In this document: positions 63,401-64,000 of the stretch, piece after piece | How the letters are laid out: each line of letters begins with the position of its first letter | Position numbering within the stretch: position 1 is the stretch's first letter | NCBI GenBank assembly: GCA_002049455.2 | Contig: KV919138.1 | Location: 1-64,000, forward strand | Direction: 5' to 3' | Source: Porphyra umbilicalis | Taxonomy: Eukaryota; Rhodophyta; Bangiophyceae; Bangiales; Bangiaceae | DNA length: 64,000 nucleotides | Made by a program: the position numbers and the translations under genes | The notes under the pieces: generated by a model | Told to the model about the DNA's origin: nothing | What the model saw: the letters and a program-made list of their open reading frames with translations, nothing else | Databases searched by the model: none

Positions 63401-64000
63401 GCCATCGTCGGATGCTACGGCGTCTGCGGTCAGTGGAGCACAAGTCGTCAACGATGCGGGGCGGTCAACGGCTGACGGCTCCTGGGCTGGACCTCTTTCG
63501 GCCTTCTGTGCATCGCAATCGGGGCCGTCACCGGCGCGTGGGTCGCGCCTCTGCTCGCGTCGTGTCTGGTGCTCGTGCGTGGCCCCCTCGCGCTGCGATT
63601 CGGATGATTGCCCGTGCTTTGCAGTCGACCGGGTGTGCGACCCGGACGCTTGTGGGATGTGCGGGGCGCACTTGTCTCCATCGGCCGCTGCCGATGGCGA
63701 GTCCGGTACCAGGCGCTGTCGAAACGTTCAGGTTCAAGTTGGCTTGCGCGCTCGGCTTGTACTGGGCCGGTCTGACACGCACGGCTTTGGAGTCTTTGCG
63801 GCGGAACGGGCGGACATCGGCGACTTTGTGGGGGAGTACGTCGGCGAGCTCGTGCCCCACGATGAAGCACATGCGAGAGGGCGGGTGTACGACGCGATGG
63901 GTGTCAGCTACTTGTACACGCTAACGCGGGACGTCGTACTCGACGCCACTCGAGTCGGCAGTCGCATGCGGTACGTGAACCACAGTCAGGCGCGAGCGAA
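60438..64000 (+). CDS. E(z)/EZH2-like H3K27 methyltransferase copy 2 (3' end beyond window)
   Basis: A single frame is open from ATG 60438 to the end of the window, at least 1,187 codons without a stop or intron. Residues about 30-165 are Gly/Ala/Ser-rich 32-residue repeats. Residues about 184-214 form a basic helix (AAVQKAIRVNRAAVVRQLAW) like the E(z) EED-binding helix. PPKKRRTEP (about 314-322) is a nuclear signal. WRRVEDAPRHMFVPHMGD (about 398-415) resembles the SBD. LCRVCLRYACRLHG (about 695-708) is the C-x2-C-x4-C-x2-H cluster before SANT2. DGWTADQVAFLRAG...CRTVAAYI (about 820-865) is SANT. CYHVGRCSTEVCRC (from about 933) and CPCFAVDRVCDPDACGMCG (about 1060-1080) form the CXC domain. The SET domain (from about 1104) includes GVFAAERADIGDFVGEYVGE and RYVNHS at the window edge. 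It should be the H3K27 methyltransferase of PRC2. At roughly 1,200+ residues it is much longer than animal or plant E(z) (about 700-900). Confidence 0.9.
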   Translation, partial: MECLAVDHLLEWPDDGPTGTGRGALSGAGGAAVSGVGGDAVSGAGGAAPSGAGVGALAGAARGAVSGAGGDAVSGAGGAAPSGAGVGALAGAARAAVSGAGGDAVSGAGDAAPSGEGVGALAGASCGAVSGAGGDAVSGAGGAAPSGAGVGALSGAACGAVSGAGAPLQSGIGRTAFSVLELTRQHAFRCRRAAVQKAIRVNRAAVVRQLAWARRSASGSDTAPVLATLNVVAIEHIDCTPPSADCWAQAAVDVSTTLGRDDDALGRICGDRWRNGRGGIGGSSGDRGHLEVPSSSTAEPHNEGGDGTWATCSRPPKKRRTEPDASPAFQSGVPCSGGPQSGSAARSCARATDWHEDSGRLERAGPLHLPVGAVSVTRLPAVERLPTYTFYVPVRQSWRRVEDAPRHMFVPHMGDRVGSFADAASAALQDRWVRRDDSDGSDASEDGTGGHPADYLHLSSRTRRAATRRGIWSVVKTVGDGAAVVDALATLLDSNAANIRRTIALIERRARDNETAREEQASTRTRRESFEELTGGVSLAVVLGSGAPLSVPRQPSGTHPVADSSGTRLSLCSSLPVLGAPAVHRPRACHNAAVDATAAGVGPSSRAWAVVQAGAVVAACEEGLRLRADASLLRELRSALRSPGVGAVAAEASLGGSLLDVVARRVSTGTPISVPIVPPWTDTTVFERDTFSRLLCRVCLRYACRLHGPPCRERLPSTPGVVPVHLPPDPHVLASLQAHARTSGAGHPVAGQEGNSPPAGQGAAVSAQVDVGVSLPSQSAVRRAQLAGAILGAIGVAASACPDCVLDPCRHLRGTAEGDDGWTADQVAFLRAGCGIVGEHDSCRLAAFVPGQTCRTVAAYIAAVGLPEERRRFVTPPLEDAPETDSLCRTTSAPTLLSQAASSQHPRQQGATLSLSPSGVTDDDRRAVDYRPCYHVGRCSTEVCRCARVNIPCEKYCGCARVRWVGSADKTKDAQASSAAPEAAAVSPPSSDATASAVSGAQVVNDAGRSTADGSWAGPLSAFCASQSGPSPARGSRLCSRRVWCSCVAPSRCDSDDCPCFAVDRVCDPDACGMCGAHLSPSAAADGESGTRRCRNVQVQVGLRARLVLGRSDTHGFGVFAAERADIGDFVGEYVGELVPHDEAHARGRVYDAMGVSYLYTLTRDVVLDATRVGSRMRYVNHSQARA
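60549..60930 (+). repeat. 96-bp in-frame tandem repeat in E(z)-like copy 2
   Basis: ggtgatgccgtgtcgggtgcgg recurs at 60549, 60645, 60741 and 60837 with a 96-bp period, i.e. 32 codons (GDAVSGAGGAAPSGAGVGAL followed by AGAARGAVSGAG). The multiple-of-three period and preserved frame, unlike the 77-bp and 164-bp arrays elsewhere, support it being translated as a flexible N-terminal linker. Confidence 0.92.

Noticed and set aside
13625..64000. Endogenous giant-virus origin for the SET-domain genes (some large viruses encode H3K27 methyltransferases)
   Set aside because: The proteins carry the full eukaryotic E(z) layout (EED-binding helix, SANT, CXC, SET), and no capsid, polymerase or packaging gene is present in the window.
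1..64000. CRISPR arrays or bacterial operon features
   Set aside because: Tandem arrays here have no unique spacers between repeats, and gene content and layout are eukaryotic.

Overview
This window looks like nuclear DNA from a GC-rich, repeat-laden eukaryote whose genes carry few introns. Evidence: a complete Ty1/copia LTR retrotransposon, pogo-like and Tc1/IS630-like transposases, a TA-flanked MITE, large G/C-rich minisatellites, and typically eukaryotic proteins (F-box, U1-type zinc finger, Polycomb PRC2 subunits), several encoded by single open frames of 1.7-5.3 kb. There is no operon structure. A red alga of the Porphyra/Pyropia type would fit the GC content, low intron density and repeat load, but this is inference and the species is not identified.

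Layout. 1-4.8 kb: minisatellites, no convincing gene. 4.8-8.2 kb: a U1/matrin-type zinc-finger gene (-) and an F-box gene (+). 8.2-10.1 kb: a 77-bp tandem array. 10.4-12.0 kb: a pogo/jerky-like transposase (-) broken by one in-frame stop. 13.6-21.5 kb: an E(z)/EZH2-like H3K27 methyltransferase gene (copy 1) split by a 4,959-bp copia element (15205-20163) with identical-length LTRs and a perfect 5-bp target duplication. 21.5-25.4 kb: Pro/Ala/Gly low-complexity DNA. 25.5-27.3 kb: a frameshifted SUZ12-like gene (C2H2 finger plus VEFS box). 28.4-29.7 kb: wreck of a P1B heavy-metal ATPase containing an 89-nt poly-G run. 29.7-41 kb: mostly gene-poor, with a few hypothetical ORFs, a 40-bp perfect palindrome and a Gln-rich ORF. 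41.4-42.4 kb: Tc1/IS630-like transposase (-). 42.4-44.4 kb: CGGCGG-rich DNA. 45.06 kb: a 42-bp perfect palindrome. 45.8-51.1 kb: a 1,758-aa NLR-like STAND ATPase with about 12 tandem TPRs. 54.6-55.05 kb: MITE. 57.2-58.9 kb: an unrecognised RING-like/RG-rich protein gene. 60.4-64.0 kb: a second E(z)-like gene, open from 60438 to the window end (at least 1,187 codons), truncated inside its SET domain.

The most notable theme is Polycomb PRC2: two divergent E(z) paralogues and one Su(z)12 relative within 50 kb of transposon-rich DNA. Copy 1 is interrupted between its CXC-proximal (MCSS-like) zinc cluster and its second SANT domain. Its 5' half carries three nonsense codons, while its 3' half (SANT-CXC-SET) is intact and now starts with an ATG exactly at the 3' LTR junction, so an LTR-driven truncated methyltransferase is conceivable. 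PRC2 silences transposons in several unicellular eukaryotes, so a transposon sitting in a PRC2 gene is worth a second look.
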